A stretch of DNA of 64,000 nucleotides from Hofstenia miamia (GCA_004352715.1 SCFE01000007.1:686220-750219), one strand, 5' to 3'. Shown: positions 34,194 to 47,482, counted from the stretch's first letter. The notes: generated from the sequence alone by a model not told the origin. A program made the numbers and translations.

Positions 34194-37100
34194 TTTATCT
34201 AAATATTTTTAGTTTAGCAAAGTAGAAATTATAAAATGAATCAAGGACTATAGTCCTTGAATTAATCATTTAAAATGCACACTGATTTATTAATAATTCC
34301 TAACTTATTTGCAATATACACGTTCTAATTATTCCTACTGTTTAGAAAATTCGGAAATTTTTATTGTAGTTATTTTTTAATATTCAAATATTTGGCTCAT
34401 TTCTGAAATTTTGTAAAAATAATAAGCTAATTATCCAATGTGCCTCAAACTTCATTCAGTGTGAATTAAAGCAGTGATCGGTGCTAAACTGGTACATGTA
34501 CTGAATAACCAGTGCTCTGAAGTTGCAAAAACAATGAAGCCCCTATTAATAAAATTTTTAATTCAATAGCGGATATGCATTGATTTTTGATAATTTATGC
34601 TACAAATACTATCACAGCCCTTATAATAGTCAGGGTTTCCCGTCGTAAGGTGCATTATCTTGTTGTAGACTTTAGATTTGTTAAAATAAAGAATTTTTAA
34701 TGACATTGTAAGTACTGCAATGTTAAATTACAAATATTTGCACGCCCTGATAAAGATGTCATAATACAATTCTTGAGTCATACTCTGGGATCCTGAAGGT
34801 TTTCCTAAAGCCTTTTGCGCTTTTCAGCTATTTGTACAAAACCCAAGTGAAATATTGAATTTTAACACAAAATATTGTAAGTGCTAAATATCTATTGAAA
34901 ATTTAGTAAAACTACAATTAGTAACATAATAATTTATACCATATAAACGAATAATATTTGACTTTAATGCAACATAATAGAAGCATGGTCAACTTAATCT
35001 ATTTTAAGTGTTAGAAATCAGGCGTTTTGTAGGTGGTCTTTCTTAAATATTAATGCGTGCTATTGCGTGTTACCGCGTATAACGAATCCTGTTAATTATG
35101 CTAGACTATCAAAATCAAACTATCCATAATTTTTTTAATTTTTTAAGTATTTTATTGTAATTCTTAGCGTTTTTACTCCTTAGTATTATTTCTTACGCGT
35201 GCTTCTGCGTAGCACATGGGCATCCGATTTCATTTTTCAATCAAGATTAATGATCATTTGATTGGAGAAAGATCTACAACATCAAATCAAATTTAAAGTT
35301 TTTGGTCGGGTTCGGGTCCATGTTTACCTCATAATGTCACGCTCTAGTGTACATGCGCATTGTCATGCCAAAAGACAAGCAAAGCGGTTCTATTTACGTG
35401 AAATCACTCCCAGAAGGTGAAGAAATATGGAATTTTGACCACGACAATAACAATAACTTAACATTTATCGAAAAACCCTAGAAAATATAATTAGCAAAAA
35501 CTTGGTTAATGTGCACCATGTTCTAAGCAGGAAACAAATCACGGAATTTATAGTACAACGCCTGCAGAAATTCCAATTTCCAACATACGATGGAACACAC
35601 TAAATGGGCAATTGTCGTCACGTAGAACAGTTCTGCTTAAGAGACGTAAACACTGAGTGAATTTGAAATGTTTGCATTCATTTTTAATCAAATTTAACAC
35701 AATTTTTCAATCAAATTTTGCTGCTTTTTTTCTCAATACAGATCCGAAATTTAGTGGCACTATTTAGCACCTTTGCCTCATAATACATTTCTGAGAAGTA
35801 TATTTACAATAATTTCGTCAGTGAAATTTAATAATAAATTTGGCAAAGGTTTAGAATAGAGTCCACGCGGACAAAATATGCACTAACATAGGGGAAAAAC
35901 GATAAGAAATGCAAAAATATACGTAAAAAGTTTAGATATTTCAGATATAGACCGATAACTTTGCATAATTAACCGAATTCGCAGCACGCAGTTTTTGATT
36001 CAAATCAGGTTTTTTAACTAAATTTACCCAGACAATCTTCCAAGGTAGTAAATGTAAGAAATCCTTTTGACACTATTATTTTTGAAATACATACAGTAAA
36101 TTTTACCAAATTTAAATAAATATAAGATAAAAAACATGTAAAACAACACTTCAGAGCTTGGCAATTCATTCCAATATCAGGGCAATGACTTCAAAACAGT
36201 AAGAATACACTACTTTCAGTGGCGGATTTAAGGGGGGATGTACTATGGGATTGCAGTGCCCCCATGAGAAGCAAAACGGAGGTTATTAATTTTTGCAACT
36301 TTGATAAAAATTCTAAATTAGTGCCAAATTTTTGTATTTCATTGCAAAACGATCCAAGGGTTTGGCCAATATTTGTAAAATATTTGGCAAATTTTAAAAT
36401 AACTTGCAAGTTTCCCTAAAATTTAACAAACCTTGCAAATATTTGTCCGACTTTCCAACTTTTTTTCAAATAATATTACGCATTCTTAAGAAAATATCAA
36501 ACATATTCCAATATTTGGCCTTTCATCTACAATCCACCAAATGTTGTATCTAATAAATTATAAGGGCAGTTGAACGAACTGCTTCCACATTATACAAAAA
36601 TCTGCGCATAGTTTCAGTGCAGATGTTAATTATGACATATAGTTATTGAAGAATGTAGACCACGGGGGGGGTTTCTCCCCATTTTTCTTGAAAACTACAA
36701 GTCTCTACGTAAAAATACTGGTCCTTCTATCTTATGAGAAATAATAAAAGCTTTCTCAGTTTTTTGCAAAAATAGCTGAATAAGTCCCTAACTATGAAAA
36801 CTAAACTAAAATCTTAGAAAATACATAGAATCCTACCAATGAGTTATTTTAATCCCCAGATGTTTGTTGCTGACCATCAGCACCTAATGAAGTCAGCACA
36901 ATTTGGATATTTCTCAAATACTATATTGTACACAATTAAAGCGCTCAATAAACTGGCCTTTTGTATGAAGTAAAAAATCTGTACACTGGATTAATTTATA
37001 CTGCTAAGTATTTTTCAGATGTTCTGTAAACCCAGTGTATTTGTTAGAGGCCCTGTAGAATCATCAAGATTCAATCACACTACACCTCAACAGCAATCAA

Positions 37101-38981
37101 ACATCATCCAAACATAATGGCGTGGGTTGCCTTAGTCATCATTATTGCTAGGATGAGCACGTACAAGTACATCAGCATTCTGAATGAAAAACTCAGCATG
37201 TTTTAAGAAACTATAAATTTTCAGTTCAGATACTGAGAACTGGTGTCTCTAGGAGCGGGCGGGGGATTCTGAAATCCCTCCCAATCTGCTAATTTTTCTT
37301 CAACATATTAAATTCGCTATATCACATATTTCAAATGATGTTCAAAATGTATTCATAATACTATTGACTTTTATAAATGTTTAAAACTTTAGCATTTTTT
37401 GGAACAAATATTTAAGAATTTCTGAAGTTTTAAACCCTGTTTTGCATTAACTGTTCAAATTTTGTTAAGATTTTGTTCTACAAAATAATTCCCCATTTCA
37501 TTTAAAAACTTAGTAATATTAGGAATTCACTATCTTCTTCACCTTAATGTTATTTTACCTGGTAGAAATTTCGATCCTAAACCTACAAGAATGCAACTTT
37601 ATTCCTACATAGAACTTTTAAAATCAGCTAAGATCATTCAATTCTCAAATTACTGATTGGCTAAGTATCTCGAGTTTCAAAATTATTGATATGATGCCTC
37701 CATTTCTAGAACTATTTTTGTATTCTCCAGAAATTTGAAATTGTAATTACTATGTTACAGAACAAATTAATGCTAAAGATTGACCAACCACCAATGCAAA
37801 TTAAAAGTAACACAGTAAAACTAACAGTCTATGTAGAAATGTGTCCTTTTCTTGACAGATTTCATAAGGAAATTATTCGCAATTACTGGTCCTAATACCA
37901 GACCCATAAGACATGGTATAGAATCAGTATGAAACTAGAACTAAATTTTCAATTTCAAATTGAGACCCCGGGCAATTTGAATTAATATTTGCTATTATAT
38001 TTACTTGCTAAACTAAAATATGTCTGTAATACAGTATCTCCATTCAATATTCTATTTTGTTAATAATGCATAATTTTAGTATTATATTTCAAATAAAATG
38101 TATAGATTTGCATAAACATACTTTTATATTTTGCAATTTCTTTAATAATAGATTAATAATTTTCTATGAATTCCAAGTTTTCTGAGCTATTGTTCTTAAA
38201 TGTATACCCCGTGCTACGAATTTAGTTAAATATGCAAATTTATCGGTCTTTATTATTTTTTAACTTTTTACGCATGTTATTGCATTTCTCATCGTTTTTT
38301 ACTCTATATTAGTGTTTATTTCGTCAGCGTGCTTCCGCGTGCACCTTATTCTATACCTTCGCCATACACTTAATATTTTGATGCAGTTTTGAGTTCTACA
38401 AATAATATATATTGTAAAATTAAATGAAATTTGTTAATTTTAATTTACAACATACTAACAACAGAAATTTTAATTTTGTAGCGTTTACTTTTCACCTGCC
38501 ATATATATTGTGGTTAAGATGTATATATATAAATAAGAAAAAAATGCGTTGAATATTTTACATTAAACGTTACCTGCAGCTCGGTTTCTCGCTTTGTTAA
38601 TACTGAAACCTAGCACCTGCCAAACAGTGATTCAATACGCTGAGAGAAATGATTGGCTAATTAGCAGTACAGCAATTGGCTTTAATTGCATGTGAACTGT
38701 GATGCGCGAATTGAATTAATCCCTGCTACGTTTAAAATTAGAAAGCATATAGCAATTTATACGAATTGTGAAAATGTCGTAAAAATGTTTTTTTATGAAT
38801 TCGATTGGTTTTGCAAATAAACCACAACCTATAGCATAAAGATCACTGAAAATACTGATCAGTTTTGGCTGTTAATATTGTCATTTTGTAAAAGTTAGAT
38901 TTGACTCTTATAAAATATTTTACAACCCTGCCACAGTGGTTATTATTAATAATAGAATAAATGCACTGATTTTTACAAGTC
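34194..38981. other. AT-rich non-coding stretch upstream of transketolase
   Basis: No gene was recognised. At 36217, CAGTGGCGGATTTAAGGGGG looks like the end of an hAT-type element seen widely in animals, but no partner end was found. GCGTGCTTCTGCGT near 35200 and GCGTGCTTCCGCGT near 38328 lie in similar AT-rich contexts and look like two copies of one decayed repeat. G-runs occur near 36665 and 37255. Confidence 0.4.
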
Positions 38982-39001
38982 TATATATATATATATATAT
39001 A
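38982..39001. repeat. (TA)n microsatellite
   Basis: This short TA run abuts the hAT-like fragment. Confidence 0.9.
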
Positions 39002-39292
39002 TTAGGCTCTTGCAGTTGAGTTTTTTAGGCTCGAGTCGAGTTGGAACCTTAACTCGCGAGTCCGAGTCGAGTTGCAATTTCGCCTTACTTTTTTCAACTC
39101 CATAAATTCCTTTGTATATTCTATTTCCAGGTGAGTCCAAAGCGTTGTTGTGTGCCGCAATTTGACCATCTTTAATATTTGTTGGCAAATTTTGCATTCG
39201 TCACCATGTTCGGTACGCTCAGAACTCAAAAAATGCTGATTTCCAGTCCATGCCTGAAACAATTGCGCAACTGCACTGCATATTTTCAACAT
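39002..39292 (-). pseudogene. possible hAT-derived BED zinc-finger fragment
   Basis: A 96-codon minus-strand open stretch contains ECKICQQILKM...TTTLWTHLEIEY, which has the spacing of a BED-type finger (C-x2-C, a TTxLxxHL helix) as carried at the N-terminus of hAT transposases. The last expected His reads Tyr, so zinc binding would be impaired. The tail is a degenerate LDS/SRV/SRTRE-like repeat of GACTCG-type pentamers. No downstream transposase was found. The hAT assignment rests only on the finger pattern. Confidence 0.4.
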
Positions 39293-39653
39293 TGAGTAAA
39301 CAATTAATATTCACAGTCACCTCAAATGTAAGCTCATCAAATGTTTGTTACGTTACAACTAGGGCGACATTTTTTTGACCTAAAACATTTGAAATTTTTA
39401 CTTTTTTGACTTAGAAACGTATTTTTTTATCTAAAAAATTGACCTAAAAATTTTTTAACTTTGTAAAATTCGTGTATTTTATGCTAAACCCAATCAACTA
39501 GGTAGTAAGAAGCACCATTATAGGACTGCAGATTATATTTGGAATTGTTATTGTCTTAAGCATACTTTTTAGCAATGAAAGAACCTTTCCAATGAAGCAG
39601 GAGAGCACTTGCTATTATACATGTGCCGGTACACTGAACATAGATACATTTTA

Positions 39654-40650
39654 TTATAACTTAAATAATATTAAAAAAATGAATATTATTTTAACAATTA
39701 GAAACTTCTGGAATGGTTTGTAAGAATTAATTGCAAAATTATAAGCAATGGCAAAAGTTCCTTTTCTAGAATCCGAGCATATTAAGTAAGAGCTTCGGAG
39801 AGTATCAGTGATGCGAACGATCTTGCAAAGGCCACACTTAAATATTGCACCGCATAGCATTACAGATTTCCCACCATAATTCAGAGTCCCCCGAGTAAAT
39901 TGAGGCAAGAATCTGAACTTTTGCTCAGTTGGTCTCTTTATGAACATTCTTTTTGATGAGTATAGCTCAAATCTTGACTAATCTGAAAGTATAACATTAG
40001 ACCAATGTTTTGGGTGTCACGAAAGTCCCAATGGAGTACTTCTTCAGGATGTTTTGCACAGTTCTTGCCCTCACGAGGTAACCATCAGCCCATTCCTTGC
40101 GAAGTTCATCTGAAGTCTTCCTGGGATTTCGCTTTGAAAGGCACACAAGAGCTGATTGGGAGGTTTTGGTGGTTTTCTTTGGTCTTCCGGACTATGGCTT
40201 GAGGGCAATGATGTTCTCAGAGGTGAAACGTCTGATGATATCCCCGACAGCACTTCCAGGTCGCTCTACAATTCGGGCTATAGGACATTGACTCATCCCC
40301 TCCATGTGTATGGAGATAATCAACTCGCGAATAGCTAGAGGTGCGTAACCAATCATCATGTTGGACATTTTCAATATAAATAGACAGAAAAAGGCTCAAC
40401 CTATGAAATTATTTACAGATTCTCTGATTTGGTCTGAAGTGGCCGAATACATTATTTTTACGAGAAAATATTTGCTAACCACAACAAACGTTGTGGCATT
40501 TTTCCTTGAGATTTAAAGAAAACAGTGATAATTTTGTCTCAACACCAAATCTAATTAAAAAATACCTATGACATTCTCTGCGTCCATTTCTTAGAAATAT
40601 TTATAACAAATCATGGGTGGCTTAATTGTTTTTTCCAGTACTGTAGTAGC
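39654..40650 (-). pseudogene. Tc1-like transposase, N-terminal half, broken
   Basis: Reading the minus strand, a terminal-repeat-like TACAGTACTGGAAAAAAC near 40640 is followed by an ATG at about 40374-40384 and a paired-like DNA-binding head: IRELIISIHMEGMSQ, IARIVERPGSAVGDIIRRF, SGRPKKTT. Then come RKTSDELRKEW and TVQNILKKY (second helix-turn-helix), and, after a frame change, RRPTEQ-like text, NYGGKSVMLCGAIF and CKIVRITDTLRSS. This is the normal order for a Tc1/Tc3 transposase up to the first catalytic region (KHGGGSVMVWG...GPIVRI...L). Stops and frameshifts are frequent, and the DDE C-terminal part is missing. Confidence 0.68.
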
Positions 40651-41344
40651 TGTATCTGTATGCGAACATACCCTAAGAAATTGCTAAGCGATTTTCACGT
40701 ATTTACTAAAATGAATTATTTTCTTTTGTTTAATTCCCTAAACATTTACTATTTACTATAATAAATGTGCATTTAGTTAATGATCATGTGATTATTATGT
40801 AAAGCAACTAAAAATCCGATTCTAGGCCTTATGTAATCATTTAGATTGCATACACATCCAAAAAATCTTTCCAGCACATTTGAAGGCGAATTAAATTTGC
40901 AATCTATTGTATGAACTCTAATTAAATACTTTAGTTTTCTAAAGTGATAATTTATACATATTAAGAGTAGTTTCTTTGTTTGTGGATCATTTATCAAATT
41001 TTTAAGATATTGAATCATTTTTTAATTTTTTATCAAATTCATGTTGCGGATTTTTCCTGAAAATTGCAATATCGATATCGTGATAAAAAATATAAGAATT
41101 GAAAATGGTATGTATGACAAGAATTCAAGAAAAAATCTCTGAAACACCAGAATCCTTGCAGACGTATTTATATGTAGGTGTGCAATATTGATCTGTAGTT
41201 TTTCGTAGACATTATATATAATATTTAATAGATTAAATTTCAAAATTTATTTTAAAATAGCTTTTGGAGCTGATTTCGAAAACCATAGTGTGCCACAATC
41301 TTGTTAAATAAATATTCAAAAATCAAGAGTGCAATCGGAATTTC

Positions 41345-41349
<5 letters not shown>

Positions 41350-41375
<26 letters not shown>

Positions 41376-41451
41376 NNNNNNNNNNNNNNNNNNNNNNNNN
41401 NNNNNNNNNNNNNNNNNNNNNNNNNNNNNNNNNNNNNNNNNNNNNNNNNNN

Positions 41452-41486
<35 letters not shown>
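41350..41486. repeat. (TA)n microsatellite containing an assembly gap
   Basis: TA dinucleotides run into N at 41376 and resume after 41451, so the assembly broke inside the microsatellite. Confidence 0.95.
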
Positions 41487-41488
<2 letters not shown>

Positions 41489-42152
41489 TTCATTCATGAC
41501 AAAGACATTCTATGGAAAAATTGAAATTTCCCAGGGTGCATAGCAAGTAAATGAGTAGAATTTACCTGGAATAACAAACATAAAAAAATATTTTGTAAAA
41601 AAACCAATAACAACTTCAATCATTGCTCTAAAATTCACGACAGAAAGGCGAAAAGCTTGTGTTCACTGGTGAAGGCTTAAATATTCTGATCATGAATTAT
41701 TAATGTCAGATTGTGGAAACAAAACCAACTTAAAATTTAAGGCACTTGCAAGACCTTGAAAGTTCCAGTCTAAAGCTTGTAAGCCAATTTTAAGTTTTGC
41801 TAAAATTGGAAAAAACTCTTGGTTGAATCTGTAAAGTAGAACACTGCAACAAATGAGTTGGTTCATTTGGTTTTCAACCGCAAAAACAATTTGTGCAACT
41901 ACCACTTTGCATGGTAGACGGCAAACTGAGAAAATCATTTCTCAAATATCAACTTTTTTAGAAATTTCAAACAAAAATTATGTTAATTAGCATTAAACTT
42001 TTCCAAATTAATACTTTAAAGGACCAATCTATCATTAATTTAAATATGCGTTCAGGAATTAGAATAAAATTTGCAAGAACTTTAAAGGTAAATTTTGTTT
42101 TACTTCCATGGGCAATGAATACAATTATACATGCAAATGTGTGTGCATATGT

Positions 42153-42159
<7 letters not shown>

Positions 42160-42184
<25 letters not shown>

Positions 42185-42312
42185 TTGTTATATCAAATCT
42201 AATAAGTAATTACAAGACAAGTATGTATTAAGCCTATTTTCAATAGTTTTTTCAGTAAATTGCAAAACTATTGTAATATATATATTTATATATATATATA
42301 TATATATATATA
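42160..42312. repeat. two (TA)n microsatellites
   Basis: TA runs at about 42160-42184 and about 42279-42312 are separated by ~95 bp of ordinary AT-rich sequence. Confidence 0.9.
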
Positions 42313-45300
42313 AATCACATTAGATAATTTACAACAATTAATAAATAAATTTCAAACTTAAAATTCTTAGCATCCACAAATATTTGTTCAATGCATAAAA
42401 ATTTAAAAATAATGGTAGTCTAAAACCAAAATTTGAAGTGTACATTAACAAATCAAAATCATGTTTCATTAAATTATATGTTTCAATCTGGTACATGAGG
42501 AGAGGCTTCTTACTGATATTAATTTGAAAAATCATATTTTGATAGCATTCACAACTTTTTCTGGAAAAAATTTGAGCAGGGCGCAAATGCACCCTAAATA
42601 GTCACAACATATGACTTTTTTATTCAGTCACAAACAGTTAACAGTTGACTTAAATTTTGAAATTCTTAAGAAGTTCGAAGCAAATTCTTGATTTTTAGTT
42701 TAAATTATTATATTTTAAGCTGGATGTGTGTTTGAATTGGGCTTCTTGTAACACTGATCATGTGTATTTGTATCGCATTTGTTATAAGTAAATTCTTGGG
42801 TTGATAATTTTAGGTTTAGACTCGTATTTATCTAAGCAATTGAAAAATTAACTAGATTGAGTTTTCCACATTTTCCAAATCCGTTGCGGTAGGGTTAGTC
42901 CTTTATGAGTTGTGGACTGGTTTAGGATAATAACCATCGAAATTCGAGTCAAGGGTCGGCTTATCACATTGCATTTTCTCACAATAACATATATGAAATC
43001 TCGTTTACCAAAGAGTTAAAGATAAACTGAAATTTATTTTTAAAAAAAATTATTTTTATTTGTTTTAGCGCCTTTCACATTACATTATATAGTATTAAAT
43101 AATATATTTTTGAAAATTTAGTAGGGATTTAGTTTAGTATCGATTTAAGCATAGAAAAGGTAGAATATTGTAGATGATATCATACGTATCAATTGCGATT
43201 TGATTTACCAAAATTCTTGTTAATTTTCTAAATTTGATTTTTACATTTACTACATGTATGCACGTTGATGTCTACAGTTAAAAGCAAGCATTTGTATTAA
43301 GACGTGAGCAATATTGACAACGAAAGATTCACCTTATGCATATTTGATGTAAGATGCCAAAATCATGATTAATGTTTTAGTCACGTGTTAAAAGTCGAAA
43401 GTTAATTGTAAGCAAAATTTAATCTATCTCCAAATAATAATCTGACATCCTAATTTGATACAAAATGGAATCTTTTGCATAAAAATTGCATGTCTAAGAA
43501 TTTCAAATATTAATTTAAACTTAAACAGCCTGGGGAATTTCGAAAAATTTTCATGATCCTTAAAAAATATTTATACGCTTATAGCTCACATTATTAATGG
43601 ATTCAGCCCCGCAATCGCTGACTCAATAAGTTTGGAATATATCATATCAAGAAATATTCAAAGTTCTATGCTGCCTCCATGGACTCAAAACCTTCTAAAT
43701 ACATGAACACTAGGTCTGGAGAGAACTTAAATATTTTTCAAAAATTAAAAATTTTCAAAAAACACTTGTTAATCTTTTCAAAAACCTCTGCCACAGCAAT
43801 AAGCTTTAAAAGAAATTTTCAACGTTGCATTAATGTATGTTCCCCAATAGACCCACCCATGCCCCAAGATTTTCAAATTTGGAAATATGCTTGGAGAAAA
43901 GAATTTGTAAATGTCGAAAAACGATTTGTCCTTTAAAGTGGACGCCAGGCTGTTTAAGGTTAAGTAATTATAATATATTCTAAAATTATAGGCAAGTCTT
44001 CTAATATTTTTTTGCGAAAACTGGAACAGTTCATTTCAATAAGCTACTTGGAGCTCTTTAAGATGAGTAACACGCGACCTCCTTAAATTTACCCTCAAAC
44101 ATCCAACACATGGTCATGTGGTACTTGAAACATATGGCGTCTTTAATAATACATTCTCGCATTTTAACCAAAAGGGGAAATTAAATTTACTTTAGAGTTT
44201 GACATTTATTGCATTTGTGCTATATTAATCTTGATTTAAAATCAACTACATTTTCTTAAATTATTTATTTTCCATTTACTCGTTTGTATTTGAAATTTGC
44301 AAAACTGGGTAATACACCTTTTGAATACAATTACCCAATTTCGGTTAAAATCACTTATTTAAGATTATCAAAAAACATAAAATACAATTTCGAGACTTAT
44401 CTCAACCCCAAATCAGATATAGTTTCTTAGGACAATAATTAACTATTTTACATTTAAATGTAGGATGGATTACTAAAATTGAAATTTTTAAGAAGTAAAA
44501 TTTAGGTGATGTTACTTTTACAAATAATTTTGGGCCCCATGCTCTAGATAGATGCTAGTATCAAAATTTTGATTTGAATACCAAGCAGATGCCCGATGTA
44601 TTGCGATTAATCACAAAATTTGCTTAACATAAGACTAATTATGTGGTAATGGAAAATGTAAGTGCTAAAGGCAACAGTCTTTACGTTGAAGCTTAGCCTT
44701 TTTTAATTTCAAATTCTTTCTGGCAAATCTATGTTTGGGGTATTCAATTCTTCCTCCAGTTAAAGCTGGTAAAACGCATTAATTTCTTTAACCTTACATT
44801 AATTATTGCTCTTAATAATGAAAAGAAAGCAATATACTCCATTAGAAATAAAATTCCTCGACTTTAAATTGCATGCCCAGCAAGCCATAAATCTACCAAA
44901 TGTGTTGTAGGAAGTTTTTCAATTTAATAAATCGTGGGAAATTTTATTACTGAAATTATTTTTATACCATTTATCCGGCATTCCACACTAAAGCTCGAAA
45001 AAGTAAATTTTGGAGGACCCTGTTGACCTGTCGAAACCTGGTAAAATTGCACAATTCGGTTACTCGAATGACCTGTACTTAGAATTTAAGAAGTTCCTTT
45101 GAGGGTTTTGTTAAGCGGATATATTGACATGAACAACACATCATGCTGGTCTTCACTGACATTAGAATGATTGACCTTACAATGTAAGCACATAGTTCTA
45201 ACATCTAACATCCCTCATAATTTACAATGTAAAATAAAAAAACATTTGAATTTTTTTAATAAATAAATAAATAGTCGCTTTATTTCCTGTACATTTATGT

Positions 45301-45391
45301 ACAAAAATAACACAAATGTAAAGAGGAAAAAACAAAAATAAAAATAAGCACAGAAACCCAAAATCCTGTACATCACTTGTAGTGTTAGTAA

Positions 45392-45761
45392 CAGACTTGT
45401 CAACGAGCCGACATTTCCAGGCTCGGCTCGGCTCGGCTCGGCTCGGCTCGTATAAATTTTGGGTAAGTTCGGCTCTGCTCGCCACACAAATTCTTTGAAT
45501 GAGGCTCGTTTTAGCTCGGTATTTTTGTACATAGCTCTTCCTATTATTTAATAAACATTTCTTAAATAAGATTATAGGAAAAGCATACTGACTGTAAAAA
45601 ATAAAAAAAATCTCCATAATCAAATTAACAAGCAGAACTATAAACTTGCTTTGCCTAAAATAGGCTCGTTTTGGGCTCGTTGTATATCAAATGCGGTGCT
45701 CAAGCTCGGCTCGGCTCGGCTCGGCTCGGCTCATTAGAAGCTCGGTTCGTTGACAAGTCTG
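45392..45761. mobile_element. hAT-type MITE with exact 8-bp target duplication
   Basis: The 370-bp element starts CAGACTTGTCAACGAGCCGA and ends with the reverse complement of CAGACTTGTCAACGAACCGA (one mismatch). It is flanked on both sides by GTTAGTAA (45384-45391 and 45762-45769). An 8-bp target duplication with CAG-type ends is the hallmark of the hAT superfamily. Just inside each end lies an array of the pentamer GCTCG: five to six copies at about 45420-45450 and again at about 45706-45732, both reading GGCTC on the plus strand. There is no transposase, so it must be moved by an enzyme encoded elsewhere. The serine-arginine-alanine-glutamate-proline reading frames across it are artefacts of the pentamer. 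Confidence 0.88.
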
Positions 45762-45778
45762 GTTAGTAAATATCCTTT

Positions 45779-46426
45779 TTAATATATTTTTGGTAAGTCG
45801 TCATTTCTAAGGTAATTTACAGCCATCGGTAAAAATGATTTTTGAAAGCGAGTTGTTCTGAAACGATAATATCGAAAAGTAGACCGGGTGCCATCAAGTA
45901 AGCTTTTAGAACTCATAATTTCACAGTGATGCGGATGATCAACATTATTAAAACCTTTCTCCACAAATTTGATAAACTGTTTTTGAAAATAATCATCTAC
46001 AATTGATACCATCTTTTGTTTGGTAAAATTTGATGTTGGTGAAACTTTATTTAAATATGTAAGAAGTTTTCGCAATTTGGTTTTCTGTTTTTCACTTAAG
46101 CAAAACGCAAAAAATATTGCTCCATACATGTAGTTAGGCAAAACGAAAGATTTAAATTGAATAACTTGTCTAGGATAATCAAGATTTTTATACCAGTAAG
46201 AAATAGTCTTTATCGAATAATTAATCTATCTGATCATTACATTAACCTGCTCATTCCATTTTAAATGATCACCAAAATGCAAACCCAGGCACTTTGGATT
46301 GCTTACCTTTCTTATGTGGTAATAGCTTCATCAGCAATCTCATCCAAACACTCATTTGAACATCTTCCTTAAAAATTAATTTTTCGCATTTTTCAAAATT
46401 AAAAATTAATTTATCAATTTTACAAA
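45779..46426 (-). pseudogene. 3' fragment of an L2/CR1-like LINE, interrupted by mariner
   Basis: On the minus strand, 46426 down to 46142 gives, with frameshifts, post-palm RT text such as KIDKLIFNFEKCEKLIF and HFGDHLKWNEQVN. This is followed by a 120-codon open C-terminus at 45779-46141 with NYMYGAIFFAFCLSEKQ, KLRKLLTYLNKV, a run ending LLDGTRSTFRYYRFRTTRF, and QKSFLPMAVNYL. The order is typical of the LINE thumb and tail. The fragment's 5' edge coincides with the mariner insertion point, so the mariner probably landed in this LINE. Confidence 0.62.
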
Positions 46427-46428
46427 TA

Positions 46429-46972
46429 CTAGGTTGTCCCAAAAGTTCGTAAACACTTGAAAAAATTAAATTTAATGCATTTTTTAATTACTATATTTTT
46501 TGCGTTTATATTGTTATAGTAATATTCATTTTTTGATCCAGGTAATGGATAAAATTGAGCTGCGAGTTTTGGTCGCTACTGCTGGAAGCGAAGGTCTTTC
46601 AACTAGAAAAGCTGCTGAAGAGATTTGTGCTGCCGAAGGTAAAGAAACAATTGCATATGCGGCGATCTCAAAATGGTACAAGCGTTTCGAATCTGGCGAC
46701 ATGAGTCTTGAAGATATGCCTCGTTCAGGTCGGCCGTTAAAGCTGGATGATGGAGACTTAAAAACCGGATTGAACATTGCTCCTTCATCGAGCACTCGAG
46801 AATTGGCTGGTGAGCTTGGAGTTGGCAAATCGACAATTCACCGACACTTGAAGCAACTTGATTTTGTTCACAAAAAGCCGCGCCAAGATCCTCACGAACT
46901 CACCGAAGCACAAGCCAACAGACGAGGAATCGTACATTTTTCAAGTGTTTACGAACTTTTGGGACAACCTAA
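46429..46972 (+). mobile_element. mariner element, 5' part closed by a right-end repeat
   Basis: The left end CTAGGTTGTCCCAAAAGTTC at 46429 is preceded by TA. An open frame from the ATG at 46545 gives the transposase N-terminus: two helix-turn-helix motifs (LSTRKAAEEICAA...ISKWYKRFESGD and STRELAGELGVGKSTIHRHL) with the MPRSGRP linker. At about residue 128 the coding sequence stops matching a mariner and runs straight into a complete right terminal repeat (GTTTACGAACTTTTGGGACA, then ACCTAA, followed by TA at 46973-46974). The N run begins at the next base. As drawn this is a 544-bp internally deleted mariner, but an assembly fault is just as likely. Confidence 0.75.
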
Positions 46973-46974
46973 TA

Positions 46975-47482
46975 NNNNNNNNNNNNNNNNNNNNNNNNNN
47001 NNNNNNNNNNNNNNNNNNNNNNNNNNNNNNNNNNNNNNNNNNNNNNNNNNNNNNNNNNNNNNNNNNNNNNNNNNNNNNNNNNNNNNNNNNNNNNNNNNNN
47101 NNNNNNNNNNNNNNNNNNNNNNNNNNNNNNNNNNNNNNNNNNNNNNNNNNNNNNNNNNNNNNNNNNNNNNNNNNNNNNNNNNNNNNNNNNNNNNNNNNNN
47201 NNNNNNNNNNNNNNNNNNNNNNNNNNNNNNNNNNNNNNNNNNNNNNNNNNNNNNNNNNNNNNNNNNNNNNNNNNNNNNNNNNNNNNNNNNNNNNNNNNNN
47301 NNNNNNNNNNNNNNNNNNNNNNNNNNNNNNNNNNNNNNNNNNNNNNNNNNNNNNNNNNNNNNNNNNNNNNNNNNNNNNNNNNNNNNNNNNNNNNNNNNNN
47401 NNNNNNNNNNNNNNNNNNNNNNNNNNNNNNNNNNNNNNNNNNNNNNNNNNNNNNNNNNNNNNNNNNNNNNNNNNNNNNNNNN
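46975..47482. other. assembly gap inside the mariner
   Basis: This is a 508-N run. The transposase codons missing between the two flanks would need only about 330-340 bp, so the gap is larger than a single simple element requires. Confidence 0.9.

Larger units (their letters stand above)
40651..45383. other. AT-rich non-coding stretch with microsatellites
   Basis: No gene was recognised. TA runs lie at about 41350-41375 and 41452-41486 on both sides of a 76-N gap, at about 42160-42184, and at about 42279-42312. The 85-codon open stretch at 43679-43936 matches no family I know and may be chance. Confidence 0.4.

Noticed and set aside
43679-43936. 85-codon plus-strand frame as a gene
   Set aside because: It is lysine- and phenylalanine-rich as expected from AT-rich DNA, with no splice context or family resemblance; I could not support it as real.
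45215-45623. Two minus-strand frames rich in SRAEP repeats
   Set aside because: The repeats are the GCTCG pentamer of an hAT MITE read as protein; the frames cross the element boundary.
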